This document shows, piece by piece, positions 1 to 8,576 of a stretch of DNA of 64,000 nt. Position 1 is the stretch's first letter, and every line of letters starts with the position of its first letter. Source of the stretch: Hasllibacter halocynthiae (GTDB lineage: Bacteria > Pseudomonadota > Alphaproteobacteria > Rhodobacterales > Rhodobacteraceae). Under the pieces are notes generated by a model, which worked only from the letters and a program-made list of their open reading frames with translations, ran no database searches and had not been told where the DNA came from. A program made the position numbers and the translations under genes. Location: the NCBI RefSeq assembly GCF_003003095.1, contig NZ_PVTT01000001.1:124001-188000 (forward strand), in the 5' to 3' direction.

Positions 1-190
1 GGTCCGATGGGACGCTCAGCAGGAAGAGGTCCTCCGCCCCTGCGAAGTGGCGCGCGGCGGTCTCGCGCAGCTGTGCGGCGGTCGAGAGGTGGACGAAGCC
101 ATCCGCGAGATCGACCGGCGCGCCCGCGAGGCGGCCTTCCCGGCGCAGCGCGGCCCACTCTTCACGGCGGAGGATCTTGAAGACGTCCAT
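1..190 (-). CDS. DUF952 family protein (C-terminus outside window)
   Basis: Reading the minus strand from an ATG at 190-188 gives 63 codons with no stop before the window edge, so the gene is cut at its 3' end. The start reads MDVFKILRREEWAALR, followed by a DGFVHLST segment. This pattern (a short hydrophilic start, then an HLST-type core) is characteristic of the DUF952 family of small cytoplasmic proteins of about 110-120 residues whose biochemical role is unknown. It is divergent from the 5'-nucleotidase gene, with a 119-base intergenic region between them. The family assignment is from motif recognition; no function is inferred. Confidence 0.8.
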   Translation of the reverse strand, partial: MDVFKILRREEWAALRREGRLAGAPVDLADGFVHLSTAAQLRETAARHFAGAEDLFLLSVPSD

Positions 191-309
191 GCCGGAGGGG
201 TTAGGCATTCGGGGGCCGGGGTGCAAACGGCGCCGGACGATCGACTTGCTGGACAGGCCCGCCGCCGCGTCGCAGGCTGCGCGCATCGCCAACAGGGGGC
301 CTTACGCAC

Positions 310-1872
310 ATGACCCGATTTCTCGCTACCACCGCTCTCGTCCTGACGGCGGGCGCGGCCACCGCCGAGACGCAGATCACCATCCTTCACACGAACGACT
401 TCCACGACCGGTTCGAGCCTATCAACCGGTTCGACTCGACCTGCCCGGCTGAGGACAACGACGCCGGCGAGTGCTTCGGCGGGATCCCCCGGATGATCAC
501 CGCGATCGAGGACGCACGCGAGCGGTCCGACGCCCCGGTGATCCTTCTGGACGCGGGCGACCAGTTCCAGGGGTCGCTCTTCTACACGCAGTACGGCGGC
601 GACCTCGCGGCCGAGTTTATGAACCAGCTCGGCTACGACGCGATGGCCGTCGGCAACCACGAGTTCGACGACGGGCCGGAGGGCCTGTCCGAGTTCCTTG
701 ATCAGGTTGAGTTCCCCGTCCTCAGCGCCAATATCGACGTCAGCCGGAACGACACGCTTGCGGACAAGGTGGGCAAGTCCGTCGTCCTCGACGTGGACGG
801 CGCACGGATCGGCGTCGTGTCGGTCCTGGCCGAGGACACGCCCGAGACCTCATCGCCCGGGGCGGACGTGATCTTCTCGTCCATGGTGGACGCGGCGCAG
901 GCCGAGGTGGACGCGCTGACCGAGGACGGGGTGAACAAGATCGTCCTCCTGACCCATGTGGGCCTGCCCGCCGACCGCCGGCTCGCCGAAGAGGTGACGG
1001 ATGTCGACCTCATCATCGGCGGTCACTCGCACACCCTGCTGTCCAACACGGACGAGGACGCCGAAGGGCCTTACCCGACCGAGGTGAACGGCGTGCCGAT
1101 CTTCCAGGCCTACGCCTATGGCAAGTATCTCGGCGAGATCGACGTGACCTTCGACGACGACGGCAACGTCACCGACGTCTCGGGCGACCCGATCCTGCTG
1201 GATGCCTCGGTCGCCGAGGACGAGGAGGCCGTCGCCCGCGTTGAGGAGCTGGCCGCCCCCCTCGAGGAGCTGCGCCAGATGCCCGTGGGCGAGGCCGCGG
1301 ACGCCATCGAGGGCAGCCGCGAGGTCTGCCGTTCGCAGGAGTGCCCGATGGGCAACCTCGTGGCGGACGCGATGCTGGACCGCGTGGCCGACCAGGGCGC
1401 GCAGATCGCCATCCAGAACGGCGGCGGCGTGCGCGCTTCCATCGACGGCGGCGAGGTCACGATGGGCGAGGTGCTGACCGTGCTGCCCTTCCAGAACACC
1501 CTCTCGACCTTCGAGGTGACCGGCCAGGACGTGATCGACGCGCTCGAGAATGGCGTGAGCCAGTTCGAGGAAGGCGCCGGCCGCTTCCCGCAGGTCGCGG
1601 GGATGAGCTTCTCCGCCGACGTCTCGAAGGAGGCGGGAAGCCGGATCGGCGACGTCATGGTCGGCGGCGAGCCCATCGACCCCGATGCGACCTATCTCGC
1701 GGTGTCGAACAACTACGTCCGCAACGGCGGCGACGGCTACGCGATGTTCGAGGACGCGGCGAACGCCTACGACTTCGGCCCGGACCTCGCCGACGTGGTG
1801 GCCGAGTACCTGGGCGGGCAGGGCGCCTACGAGCCCTACACCGACGGCCGGATCACCATCACCGGGAACTGA
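310..1872 (+). CDS. Periplasmic bifunctional metallophosphatase / 5'-nucleotidase (UshA-like)
   Basis: The 520-residue product begins with a Sec signal peptide (cleavage probably after about residue 19, ATA|E). An N-terminal calcineurin-type phosphoesterase domain follows, with HTND at 27-30, DAGDQ near 81-85, GNHEF at 115-119, a THVG histidine near 216 and GGHSH at 237-241. These supply the dimetal ligands and catalytic His/Asp of the 5'-nucleotidase family. The C-terminal substrate-binding domain carries NGGGVR and a late NNYVRNGGDGY segment. Family members hydrolyse nucleotides or UDP-sugars in the periplasm for nucleoside and phosphate salvage; the exact substrate cannot be read from sequence. 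Length is normal for the two-domain form. A UUCG-loop hairpin follows the stop, so it is probably monocistronic. Confidence 0.93.
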   Translation: MTRFLATTALVLTAGAATAETQITILHTNDFHDRFEPINRFDSTCPAEDNDAGECFGGIPRMITAIEDARERSDAPVILLDAGDQFQGSLFYTQYGGDLAAEFMNQLGYDAMAVGNHEFDDGPEGLSEFLDQVEFPVLSANIDVSRNDTLADKVGKSVVLDVDGARIGVVSVLAEDTPETSSPGADVIFSSMVDAAQAEVDALTEDGVNKIVLLTHVGLPADRRLAEEVTDVDLIIGGHSHTLLSNTDEDAEGPYPTEVNGVPIFQAYAYGKYLGEIDVTFDDDGNVTDVSGDPILLDASVAEDEEAVARVEELAAPLEELRQMPVGEAADAIEGSREVCRSQECPMGNLVADAMLDRVADQGAQIAIQNGGGVRASIDGGEVTMGEVLTVLPFQNTLSTFEVTGQDVIDALENGVSQFEEGAGRFPQVAGMSFSADVSKEAGSRIGDVMVGGEPIDPDATYLAVSNNYVRNGGDGYAMFEDAANAYDFGPDLADVVAEYLGGQGAYEPYTDGRITITGN

Positions 1873-1894
1873 TCCCGCGAGAGCTGGGACGCGG

Positions 1895-1916
1895 GGGCGG
1901 TCCTTCGGGGCCGCCC
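1895..1916. terminator. Bidirectional hairpin terminator between 5'-nucleotidase and a small minus-strand gene
   Basis: A 9-bp GC stem (one G-T wobble) closes a TTCG tetraloop: arms 1895-1903 and 1908-1916. It lies 22 bases after the nucleotidase stop and 9 bases past the stop of the convergent small gene. There is no clean T-tract, so termination is inferred from position and stability. Confidence 0.6.
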
Positions 1917-1924
1917 TTCGTCGT

Positions 1925-2176
1925 TCAGCCCCCGCACGCGGCCCCCTGGAGGGCCGCGAACGGGCGCTCTGCCGCCGGTGCGCGAGGTCCTGCGACGGCC
2001 TTGAGGGCAGCGAGGCGGCGGGGGTCGGCCGCATCGAACGGGCAGAAGGGCGCTACGGCGACGTCTTCCAGCGTTAGGGGGGCAGCGGGCAGGACCTCGC
2101 GCTCGGCCTCCTCCGCGACGAGGGGCGCGGCGGCGGCGAAGGCCGCGGCGGCAAGGGTGACGATGCGGCGCTGCAT
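1925..2176 (-). CDS. Small exported hypothetical protein
   Basis: An 83-residue protein reads from ATG 2176. A strong Shine-Dalgarno (GGAGGA, 4 bases before the ATG) decides this start over an upstream in-frame ATG. The first 20 or so residues (MQRRIVTLAAAAFAAAAPLVAEE) form a Sec signal peptide. The mature part of about 60 residues is Ala/Pro/Glu-rich with two cysteines (CPFD, and C near the end) that could form a disulfide. No known domain is recognised. It is divergent from aroQ and convergent with the 5'-nucleotidase gene. The combination of ribosome binding site and signal peptide supports a real gene; its role is unknown. Confidence 0.6.
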   Translation of the reverse strand: MQRRIVTLAAAAFAAAAPLVAEEAEREVLPAAPLTLEDVAVAPFCPFDAADPRRLAALKAVAGPRAPAAERPFAALQGAACGG

Positions 2177-2310
2177 GGGCTCCTCCGGTGTCGAAGGGCC
2201 AACCGGCCCGCCCGGCCGGGGTTCCAAGCTGCGCGTCCGTTGCATCAGCCGGGGCAAGGCGTTGCGCGCGGCGCTTGCCAGGGGGACGGGCGTGCGCTGT
2301 GATGAGGCCC

Positions 2311-2745
2311 ATGGCGACGATCCTGATGCTGAACGGGCCGAACCTCGGATTGCTGGGACTTCGGGAACCGGCGATCTACGGGCACGACACGCTGGAGGAT
2401 GTTGAGGCGGCCTGCCGCGACGCGCTGCAGGGCACAGGCCACGAGCTCGACGCCTTCCAGACCGACCACGAGGGCGCGATGCTCGAGCGCGTGCACGCCG
2501 CGCGTCAGGATGCGGATGCCGTCGTGATCAACGCGGGGGCATGGACGCACACCTCCATCGCGCTGCTCGACGCGCTCTCGGCCTTCGAGGGGCCCGTGGT
2601 GGAGGTCCATATCTCGCAGGTTCACCGGCGCGAGGCGTTCCGCCACCATTCCTACGTCTCGGCCCGGGCGGACGCGGTGATCGTGGGCTGCGGGGTGCAG
2701 GGTTATGAGTTCGCGGTGCTGCGGGTGGCGCGGCTGCTGGACTAG
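2311..2745 (+). CDS. aroQ: Type II 3-dehydroquinate dehydratase
   Basis: The 144-residue product has the usual length for the dodecameric type II enzyme, which converts 3-dehydroquinate to 3-dehydroshikimate in the cytoplasmic shikimate pathway. LNGPNLGLLG opens the protein, the catalytic Tyr is Y23 in the IYG motif with the adjacent REP arginine on the lid loop, N74 lies in INAGAWTHTS, and E98/H100 lie in EVHISQ followed by REAFRHHS. The start at 2311 (MATILML) fits family alignments; an ATG at 2302 would add only three residues. The gene ends by sharing a CTAG (2742-2745) with the convergent glycerate kinase gene, so each stop codon lies inside the other gene's last codons. Confidence 0.95.
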   Translation: MATILMLNGPNLGLLGLREPAIYGHDTLEDVEAACRDALQGTGHELDAFQTDHEGAMLERVHAARQDADAVVINAGAWTHTSIALLDALSAFEGPVVEVHISQVHRREAFRHHSYVSARADAVIVGCGVQGYEFAVLRVARLLD

Positions 2746-3953
2746 CGGTCGACCAGGATCGCGCGGAAGTCGTTCACGTTCGTCAACGTGGGGCCGGTGA
2801 CCACTTGGCCACGGGCGCGCCCGAAGAAGCCATGCGCGTCGTGCTGCGCCAGCGCTTCGGCCCCGCCGTCCAGCGGGGTGCCCGGACCGATCAGGGCGCC
2901 CGCCACCTCGGACGCGCCGTCCACGCCGTCCGTGTCGCACGCGATGGCATGGATGCCGGGCGCGCCCTCCAGCGCGAGGGCAAGGGCCAGCGCGTATTCC
3001 GCATTTGGCCCGCCGGTCCCGCTCGCGTCCGGCGAGCGGGTCACGGTCAGCTCGCCCCCCGAGAGGATCAGCGCCGGCCCTTCGGTCCGGCGGGCGAGGG
3101 CAGCATGCTCGCGGGCGACAGCTTGCGCCTCGCCCTCCAACTCCCCCAGATCGAGGATCTTCAGCCCCGCCTCCTCCGCCAGCCTGCGGGCCACGAGGAG
3201 GGAGCGGGAGGGGGCGATCGCGACGCGGGTCTCGGCGCGGGCGAGGCGGGGGTCGTCGTCGGCGAGCGCGTTCTGCGCCCCGAGGAGAAGGGGGCGCACG
3301 TCGGCCGGCAGACGCGGCGCGAGCGAGGGAAGCATTCCCGCCGGCGCACGGCCGCCCGCCGTGGGGCCAGAGCCGATGAGGACGGGATCGTCCCCCCGCA
3401 CGTCCGAGATGGCCAGCGTCAGGGTCCGGGCGGGAAAGGCCGCGGCGGCCACCGCGCCGCCCTTCGCCCCGTCGAGCTGCCTGCGGACCCGGTTCATCGC
3501 CCCGATCGGCAGACCCGAGGTGAGGAGCGCCTCGTTCACCGCGATCATGTCCCGAAGCGTGAGCGGCGCGCGCGGCGCCGTCAGCAAGGCCGACGCCCCG
3601 CCGGAGACGAGGAAGAGGAGGAGGTCGCCTTCGCCGAGGCCTGCCGCGAGGGCGAGAATGCGGCGCGTGGCCGCCTCGCCCGCCGCGTCGGGGACGGGAT
3701 GGGCGGCTTCCACGCATTCGATGCCGCGAAGAGGCCTTCCGTAGCCGTAGCGGGCGATCACCAGGCCCTCGCACGGCCCCCACTCCGCCTCGACCGCCTC
3801 GGCCATGCGGGCGGCGGCCTTCCCCGCACCCAGGACGAGGGTCCGGCCCGGCGGCCGCTTCGGCAGGTGGGGTCCGAGCGCGCGCATGGGGTCCGCAGCG
3901 GCGACGGCGGCGTCGAAGAGGCCGCGCAGGAAACGGCGGGGGTCGGGGATCAC
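2742..3953 (-). CDS. Glycerate 2-kinase / MOFRL-family protein (hydroxypyruvate reductase-type annotation)
   Basis: About 403 residues of the MOFRL/DUF4147 glycerate kinase family, which phosphorylates D-glycerate to 2-phosphoglycerate; members are often annotated as TtuD hydroxypyruvate reductase. Family hallmarks are visible: LVLGAGKAAARMAEA near residue 40, LFLVSGGASALL near 110, SDVRGDDPVLIGSGPT near 180, and a C-terminal MOFRL-type ending with CDTDGVDG, TGPT and NVNDF. The start is uncertain: GTG at 3953 (fMet-IPDPRRF) matches the usual N-terminus, GTG at 3959 is an alternative, and no clear Shine-Dalgarno exists. It lies downstream of dtd in the same orientation, with a 142-base gap. 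Its job is probably entry of glycerate from hydroxypyruvate or tartronate metabolism into glycolysis. Confidence 0.9.
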   Translation of the reverse strand: MIPDPRRFLRGLFDAAVAAADPMRALGPHLPKRPPGRTLVLGAGKAAARMAEAVEAEWGPCEGLVIARYGYGRPLRGIECVEAAHPVPDAAGEAATRRILALAAGLGEGDLLLFLVSGGASALLTAPRAPLTLRDMIAVNEALLTSGLPIGAMNRVRRQLDGAKGGAVAAAAFPARTLTLAISDVRGDDPVLIGSGPTAGGRAPAGMLPSLAPRLPADVRPLLLGAQNALADDDPRLARAETRVAIAPSRSLLVARRLAEEAGLKILDLGELEGEAQAVAREHAALARRTEGPALILSGGELTVTRSPDASGTGGPNAEYALALALALEGAPGIHAIACDTDGVDGASEVAGALIGPGTPLDGGAEALAQHDAHGFFGRARGQVVTGPTLTNVNDFRAILVDR

Positions 3954-4095
3954 CGGCACCGTCCAGCTTCGTCCGGGGCAGACCTTGATCTTCCGCTGGC
4001 AGGGCCGGGCGCTGCGGGGGGGACGGGAAGGGGCGCGAAACCCGTCTGTCCCGGCCGCGAGTGCTGCGGGACCGGGCATGTACGGGCGGCCCCGG

Positions 4096-4542
4096 TCACG
4101 GCGCCGCGTCGTCGAGCCAGATCGTCACCGGCCCGTCGTTGACGAGCGAGACCTTCATGTCCGCCCCGAAACGTCCGGTCGCGACCGGCAGGCCGAGGTT
4201 TCGGATCGCGGCGGCGAGGCGGTCCATGGCTTTCGACGCCTCCTCGGGCGGGGCGGCCGCAGAGAAGCCGGGGCGGTTCCCGCGCGCCGTGTCGGCCGCG
4301 AGCGTGAACTGCGAGACGACGAGGATCGCGCCCTTCGCGTCGAGCACGGAGCGGTTCATCCGCGCCTCCGCGTCGCGGAACACGCGCAGCTTGGCGATCC
4401 TGCCGGCCATCCGCTCGGGGGCGTCCGGGGCATCCCCCCGCATGGCGCAGGCCAGCACCAGAAGGCCCTCGCCGATCTCCCCGATGACGGCGCCGCCCAC
4501 TTCGACCCGCGCCTCCGAGACGCGCTGGAGGAGGGCCCTCAC
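4096..4542 (-). CDS. dtd: D-aminoacyl-tRNA deacylase
   Basis: A 148-residue protein of normal length for DTD, the dimeric enzyme that removes D-amino acids (and Gly) mis-attached to tRNA. The key motifs are [17 protein letters not shown] near residues 77-93 and VNDGPVT near 134-140; the latter contains the cross-subunit Gly-cisPro pair that gives chiral selectivity. The start is a GTG at 4542-4540 that overlaps the TGA of the upstream sugar kinase (GTGA), implying translational coupling. The start residues [15 protein letters not shown] agree with family N-termini. Confidence 0.95.
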   Translation of the reverse strand: MRALLQRVSEARVEVGGAVIGEIGEGLLVLACAMRGDAPDAPERMAGRIAKLRVFRDAEARMNRSVLDAKGAILVVSQFTLAADTARGNRPGFSAAAPPEEASKAMDRLAAAIRNLGLPVATGRFGADMKVSLVNDGPVTIWLDDAAP

Positions 4543-5453
4543 AGCTCGTCCCTCCAGGGCGGGTTCGCGCCCGCGCGCGAGACCGTGACCGCGGCGGCCA
4601 CCGCCCCGAGGGAGAGGGCGGCGCGCACGTCGTCCGCCGAGAGGCCGGGCAGCCCCGGGGCAAGGAGGCCCGCCTCCGACAGGGCGACGAGGACGCCTGC
4701 GTTGAACGTGTCGCCCGCGCCGACCGTGTCCACGACCTCGGCCCGTGCGGCCGGAACCTGGACGGGATCGCCCGCCCAATGCCCCGTCGCGCCCTTCGCG
4801 CCTTCCGTCACGCAGACGAGGGCCGGGCCCTTGGCGCGCATCGCCCCCGCCGCGCGGCCCATGTCGCGCTCGCCCGTCAGCCAGCGCAGGTCCTCGTCCG
4901 AGACCTTGACTACGTCCGCGGCCGCCAGCATCCGGTCCATCCGCGCGCGGAACGCCCCCTCGTCCGCGACGAAGGACGTGCGGACGTTGGGGTCGATCAT
5001 CCGCGCGACGCCCCCCGAGCGGAGGAACAGCGCCTCGTAGGCCGTCCCGCACGGCTCGACCGGCAGGGAGATGCCGCCGCAGAAGAGGGCGGCGGCCCCG
5101 TCCGGCAGGTCCGGCATGTCTTCGGGGGAGAGCATGCGCCCGGCGGTGTTCTCGTCGTAGAACGCATAGGCGGCGTGGCCGTCCTGCAGCGTCACGAAGG
5201 CCAGCGTCGTCGGGCGGCCCGACCGCACGGCGGCGGAGCGATCGACGCCAGATCCGTCCAAGTGGTCCGTCAGAACCTTCCCGAAGAGGTCAGTGGAGAG
5301 GCCCGACACGAACCCCGTGCGCGCGCCGAGCCGGGCGGCGGCGACGGCCGTGTTCATGACCGATCCGCCCGGATGGGGCGCGAAGGCGGTGCCGCCGTCC
5401 GGCAGGTCGCGCGGCAGCATGTCGATCAGGGCCTCGCCGGCGCAGACGATCAT
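4539..5453 (-). CDS. PfkB-family carbohydrate kinase (fructokinase-like)
   Basis: 304 residues of the ribokinase/PfkB superfamily. The N-terminal signature is seen as [15 protein letters not shown] (about residues 31-45), and the C-terminal ATP/anion-hole signature as [12 protein letters not shown] at 242-253, with catalytic Asp248. [14 protein letters not shown] at the start is typical of fructokinase-type members that use fructose or related ketoses. Substrate identity is inferred, not shown. A strong Shine-Dalgarno (GAGGAGG) precedes the ATG at 5453. The stop overlaps the dtd GTG by four bases. It follows the zinc-ribbon gene by 53 bases. Confidence 0.88.
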   Translation of the reverse strand: MIVCAGEALIDMLPRDLPDGGTAFAPHPGGSVMNTAVAAARLGARTGFVSGLSTDLFGKVLTDHLDGSGVDRSAAVRSGRPTTLAFVTLQDGHAAYAFYDENTAGRMLSPEDMPDLPDGAAALFCGGISLPVEPCGTAYEALFLRSGGVARMIDPNVRTSFVADEGAFRARMDRMLAAADVVKVSDEDLRWLTGERDMGRAAGAMRAKGPALVCVTEGAKGATGHWAGDPVQVPAARAEVVDTVGAGDTFNAGVLVALSEAGLLAPGLPGLSADDVRAALSLGAVAAAVTVSRAGANPPWRDEL

Positions 5454-5506
5454 GGTCGGTCCTCCTCGGGCGGTTGTTGCGAAAGGGATGCGTGGGGGCA
5501 ACGCCC

Positions 5507-6757
5507 TCAGTCGAGGTCGAGGACCGGCGTGCCTAGCGGGCTGCCTCCCGTGGCGGGCGGCGCGCCGCCGGCGGGCCGGACGGGCTCGACCGGGACGAGG
5601 GTCGGGCCGCCGCCGAACGTGTCGAAGACAGCCCCGCCCGTCTGCGCGATGTCGTAGAGGTAGAACGCCGCCGCAGCGAGGATCACCGCGCCGATCACCG
5701 CGAAGGCGATCTTCCAGGGCGAGTAGGGCCGCTCGCCCCGGACGGCGCCGGACTGCCCGTTCACCACGAAGCGCCAGGACCTGCCGCCATAGCGGTAGGC
5801 CGCGATCCAGAGCGGCAGGAGGATGTGCTTGAACGTCTCGTCCTCGTAGCGGGTCTCCTTGGCGGTGATGCGCTGCACGTCGCCGCCGATGTCGCGGCGG
5901 ATGGCGGCGTCGATCCCCGGCTGCATCCGGGTCTGCGCCCCGGTCCAGCCCTCGCGAATCCCGACCGTGTACGCCTCCGCCCGGAAGCCGGCCAGCGCGG
6001 CGGGGCGGTAGGGATCGAGGCGCTTCAGCTCCCAAGGGTGGAGGCCCTCGCGCAGATGCTCGGGCAGGGATGTCGAGGCCGGCACCAGCACGTCGTCGAA
6101 CCGGACCCGCACCGTGCCGGAGGCGGGGTACCAATCCGTGCGGATGCGGGTGGCGGTCTTGCCGTTCGCGGTGCGGTAGCTCTCCGTCCGGTGGATGCCG
6201 CGCTGGCCGGCGTAGCGGGTCGTGGTGGCGGCGTCGAAGGTCCAGTGCGGTGCGTAGACCCCCTGCATCGGCCGGGTGTTGCGGGCGTATTTCCGCAGGG
6301 CGTTGGGGGCGAACCAGAGGCCGCGCAGCCACCGCCGCATGGCACCGCGCGCGTCCTTCTCGGTCAGGAGGAACGGCAGGAGGCCTGCGGGCTTCACGTG
6401 CCGGTCGGGGGCCGCGTCGGCGGCCACGACGGGCGTGTCGCAATAGGGGCAGGTGGCGGCGGTGACGCCGGGGTCCATCTCGGTCCGGGCGCCGCAGTTG
6501 GGACAGGCGACGACGCGCGTGGTCTCGGTGACGGCCTCAGCCGCGGCCCCGCCGCGCGCGAGGCCCTCGGCGAGGTCGATCTCGTGCATGGCGAGGGCGC
6601 GCGCGGCCCCGTCCGGCGGCGGCAGGGGCTCGGCGTTGCCGCAATGATCGCAGAGAAGCCCCTGCGAGGCGGGATCGAACCGCATGTCCCCCCCGCAGGC
6701 CGGGCAGGGAAAGCGGTGATCCTGGATCGGCGTAGGCGGAAGCGGCAGGTCGTCCAT
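5507..6757 (-). CDS. Double zinc-ribbon, single-pass membrane protein (TFIIB-type zinc ribbon family)
   Basis: 416 residues. Two zinc ribbons sit at the N-terminus: CPAC...CDHC (C18, C21, C36, C39) and CPNC...CPYC near residues 82-104. A conserved globular region rich in Trp/Tyr/Arg follows (LRGLWFAPNALRKYA, VYAPHWTFDA). One transmembrane helix lies near 350-368, and then a Pro/Gly-rich tail of about 45 residues. Homologues in Rhodobacteraceae are often mislabelled as primosomal protein N'; no helicase motif is present. It is directly downstream of the SPFH gene (48-base gap), a recurrent pairing, so the two products probably act together at the membrane. The start MDDLPLPP at 6757 is chosen over an upstream alternative at 6793. 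Confidence 0.8.
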   Translation of the reverse strand: MDDLPLPPTPIQDHRFPCPACGGDMRFDPASQGLLCDHCGNAEPLPPPDGAARALAMHEIDLAEGLARGGAAAEAVTETTRVVACPNCGARTEMDPGVTAATCPYCDTPVVAADAAPDRHVKPAGLLPFLLTEKDARGAMRRWLRGLWFAPNALRKYARNTRPMQGVYAPHWTFDAATTTRYAGQRGIHRTESYRTANGKTATRIRTDWYPASGTVRVRFDDVLVPASTSLPEHLREGLHPWELKRLDPYRPAALAGFRAEAYTVGIREGWTGAQTRMQPGIDAAIRRDIGGDVQRITAKETRYEDETFKHILLPLWIAAYRYGGRSWRFVVNGQSGAVRGERPYSPWKIAFAVIGAVILAAAAFYLYDIAQTGGAVFDTFGGGPTLVPVEPVRPAGGAPPATGGSPLGTPVLDLD

Positions 6758-6805
6758 GGGTGGCGTCCTAGCCGTGCCGGGCGGAATGGCCAAAGGGGCG
6801 CCCCG

Positions 6806-7936
6806 TCATCCCTGCGGCGGCGGTGGCGGCGGCGGCATCACGGTGAAGAGCTGGGCGAGCTCGTCGACCTCGCCGGCGCGTTGCCAGCCATCCTGCCCGG
6901 CCGTCCAGACGAGCGTGTCGCGCGTCAGGGCGCCCTCCGCCGCCATCCGGCCCATCCTGGCCTTCGAGAAGGGCCCCTCCGTCCGCCCGTCTTCCGCGAT
7001 GTGCCAGACATGCTCGACAGGCGGAGGCGGCGGGGCTGGCGCCGCCTCGACGGGGCGGGGGCCCCAGGGCCCGGGTTGCTGGCCGCCCGTCATCATGCCG
7101 CCCATCGCCATGCCCAGGCCCGCGCCGATCCCCGCGCCCATTCCGCCGCCGGCGGAGCCTTGGTTCTGCGCGGCCGCCGTCATCGCCTCGGCGGCGGAGT
7201 ATTGGGAGAACTTGTTCAGATCCCCCGCGATCCCGACGGAGGTGCGCTTGTCGAGCGCCGCCTCGACCGCCGGGGGCAGCGAGATGTTCTCGATGTAGAG
7301 CTCGGGCAGCTCGAGGCCGTAGCCGCGGATCGTCTCCGAGATCGCCTTGGCGAGAAGCCCCCCCATCTCCTGCGTGTTGGCGGCCATGTCGAGCACCGCG
7401 ATGCCCGAGCCGGCGACGATGCGCGAGAAGGCCTGCACGATCACGTTGCGGATCTGGAAGGTGATCTCATGGGTCGTGAACTCGCCGTCCGTGCCGACGA
7501 TCTCCTGCATGAAGAGGCCGGGGTCGGTCACGCGCACCGCGTAGGTGCCGAAGGCGCGGATGCGGACGGGCCCGAACTCGGGGTCGCGCATCATGATCGG
7601 GTTCTTCGTGCCCCATTTCTGGTCGGTGAACCGGCGGGTGGCGACAAAGTAGATCTCGGACTTGAAGGGCGACTGGAAGCCGTGGTCCCAGTGCTGCAGC
7701 GTCGTCATCACCGGCATGTTGTTCGTCTCGAGCATGTAGAGCCCGGGCTTGAACACGTCCGCGAGCTGCCCCTCGTGGACGAAGACCGCCGCCTGCCCCT
7801 CGCGGACGGTCAGCTTGGCGCCGTACTTGATGGCATGACCCTGTCGCTCGAAGCGGTGGACCATCGTGTCGCGCGTGTCGTCCGTCCAGTGGATGACGTC
7901 GATCAGCTCGCCCTTGAGGAAGTCGAAGATGGGCAT
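6806..7936 (-). CDS. SPFH-domain protein with C-terminal GYF_2 domain (YdjI/virion-core-like)
   Basis: 376 residues. The N-terminal part (MPIFDFLKGELIDVIHW, then an SPFH/band-7 core to about residue 240) matches the YdjI-like SPFH subfamily, which assembles into membrane-associated oligomers. A Gly/Met-rich linker of about 30 residues follows (about 250-285). A Pro-rich stretch then leads to a GYF_2-type domain (HIAEDGRTEGPFSKARM ... LVWTAGQDGWQRAGEV) expected to bind proline-rich ligands or partner proteins. There is no transmembrane helix. A strong Shine-Dalgarno (GGAGGA) precedes ATG 7936. The neighbouring zinc-ribbon protein ends in a Pro-rich tail that could be the GYF ligand (inference). 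Confidence 0.85.
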   Translation of the reverse strand: MPIFDFLKGELIDVIHWTDDTRDTMVHRFERQGHAIKYGAKLTVREGQAAVFVHEGQLADVFKPGLYMLETNNMPVMTTLQHWDHGFQSPFKSEIYFVATRRFTDQKWGTKNPIMMRDPEFGPVRIRAFGTYAVRVTDPGLFMQEIVGTDGEFTTHEITFQIRNVIVQAFSRIVAGSGIAVLDMAANTQEMGGLLAKAISETIRGYGLELPELYIENISLPPAVEAALDKRTSVGIAGDLNKFSQYSAAEAMTAAAQNQGSAGGGMGAGIGAGLGMAMGGMMTGGQQPGPWGPRPVEAAPAPPPPPVEHVWHIAEDGRTEGPFSKARMGRMAAEGALTRDTLVWTAGQDGWQRAGEVDELAQLFTVMPPPPPPPQG

Positions 7937-7950
7937 GGGTTCCTCCGGGA

Positions 7951-8576
7951 TCAGGACGCGGTGACAGCGCAGGGCGGCGGCAGGTGCCAGTCCTCCCCGT
8001 CCGTCATGAACTGGGCATAGAGGGCCACCATGTCACCCTCCGCGTCAATCAGGCTGGCCAACGGATAGCCGCCGTCACCCCAGCCGCTGCCCGAAAAGGG
8101 GAAGGCCGACGTCCCGGGCAGGTCGACGAGGAACGGCCCGGGGTAGAGCGTCTCGATCTGCGCGGCGTAGAGGTCCCCTGGTCGTCGGCATGGCGTTCGA
8201 GGCCCTCGACGTCCTTGGGCGTGGCGAAGGCGGCGAGGCCGGTGTCCACGCCGATCGTGCTGAGGTCCTCGCCGCCGACCGGCGCGGCGTCCGACCAGAC
8301 GAGCATCATAGCCGAGGTGCGCGCCCCGCTCTCCAAGTTGCGAAGGCCGAACACCCCCCGGGCAGGGCGGTCCGGCACGGGGATCGGGTCGTGGACGCTG
8401 CCCAGCAAGGTCAGCGGGTCGATGGCGAGGACCGTGCCGCCGAGCGGATGCCAAATGCCGGCCTTAACCACCTCGTCGGCCGGGCTCGAACCCGCCCGAA
8501 TCCATGCCAGCGCCCCCGGCTCGGCCTTCGCCGCGGCCGGCAGCGCGACGAGGAAGAGCGCCGCGAGAAGCCTCAC
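7951..8576 (-). pseudogene. Frameshifted exported DUF4241-like protein
   Basis: Two overlapping minus-strand frames together encode one protein of about 208 residues. The first frame starts at GTG 8576 with a signal peptide (RLLAALFLVALPAAAKA) and continues through GTVLAIDPLTLLG and STIGVDTGLAAF to about position 8179. The second frame resumes at DLYAAQIETLYPG and ends with SGWGDGGYPLASLIDAEGDMVALY, a DUF4241 hallmark. The frames join at a four-C run on the plus strand (8175-8178); one extra base there restores a continuous ORF. The GTG start overlaps the DUF2927 stop (GTGA). A real one-base deletion, a sequencing error or slippage are all possible; codon use on both sides looks intact, suggesting a very recent event or an assembly error. 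Confidence 0.75.

Noticed and set aside
5507-6757. Primosomal protein N' / helicase
   Set aside because: There are zinc ribbons and one membrane helix but no Walker or helicase motifs; the label is a known misannotation for this family.
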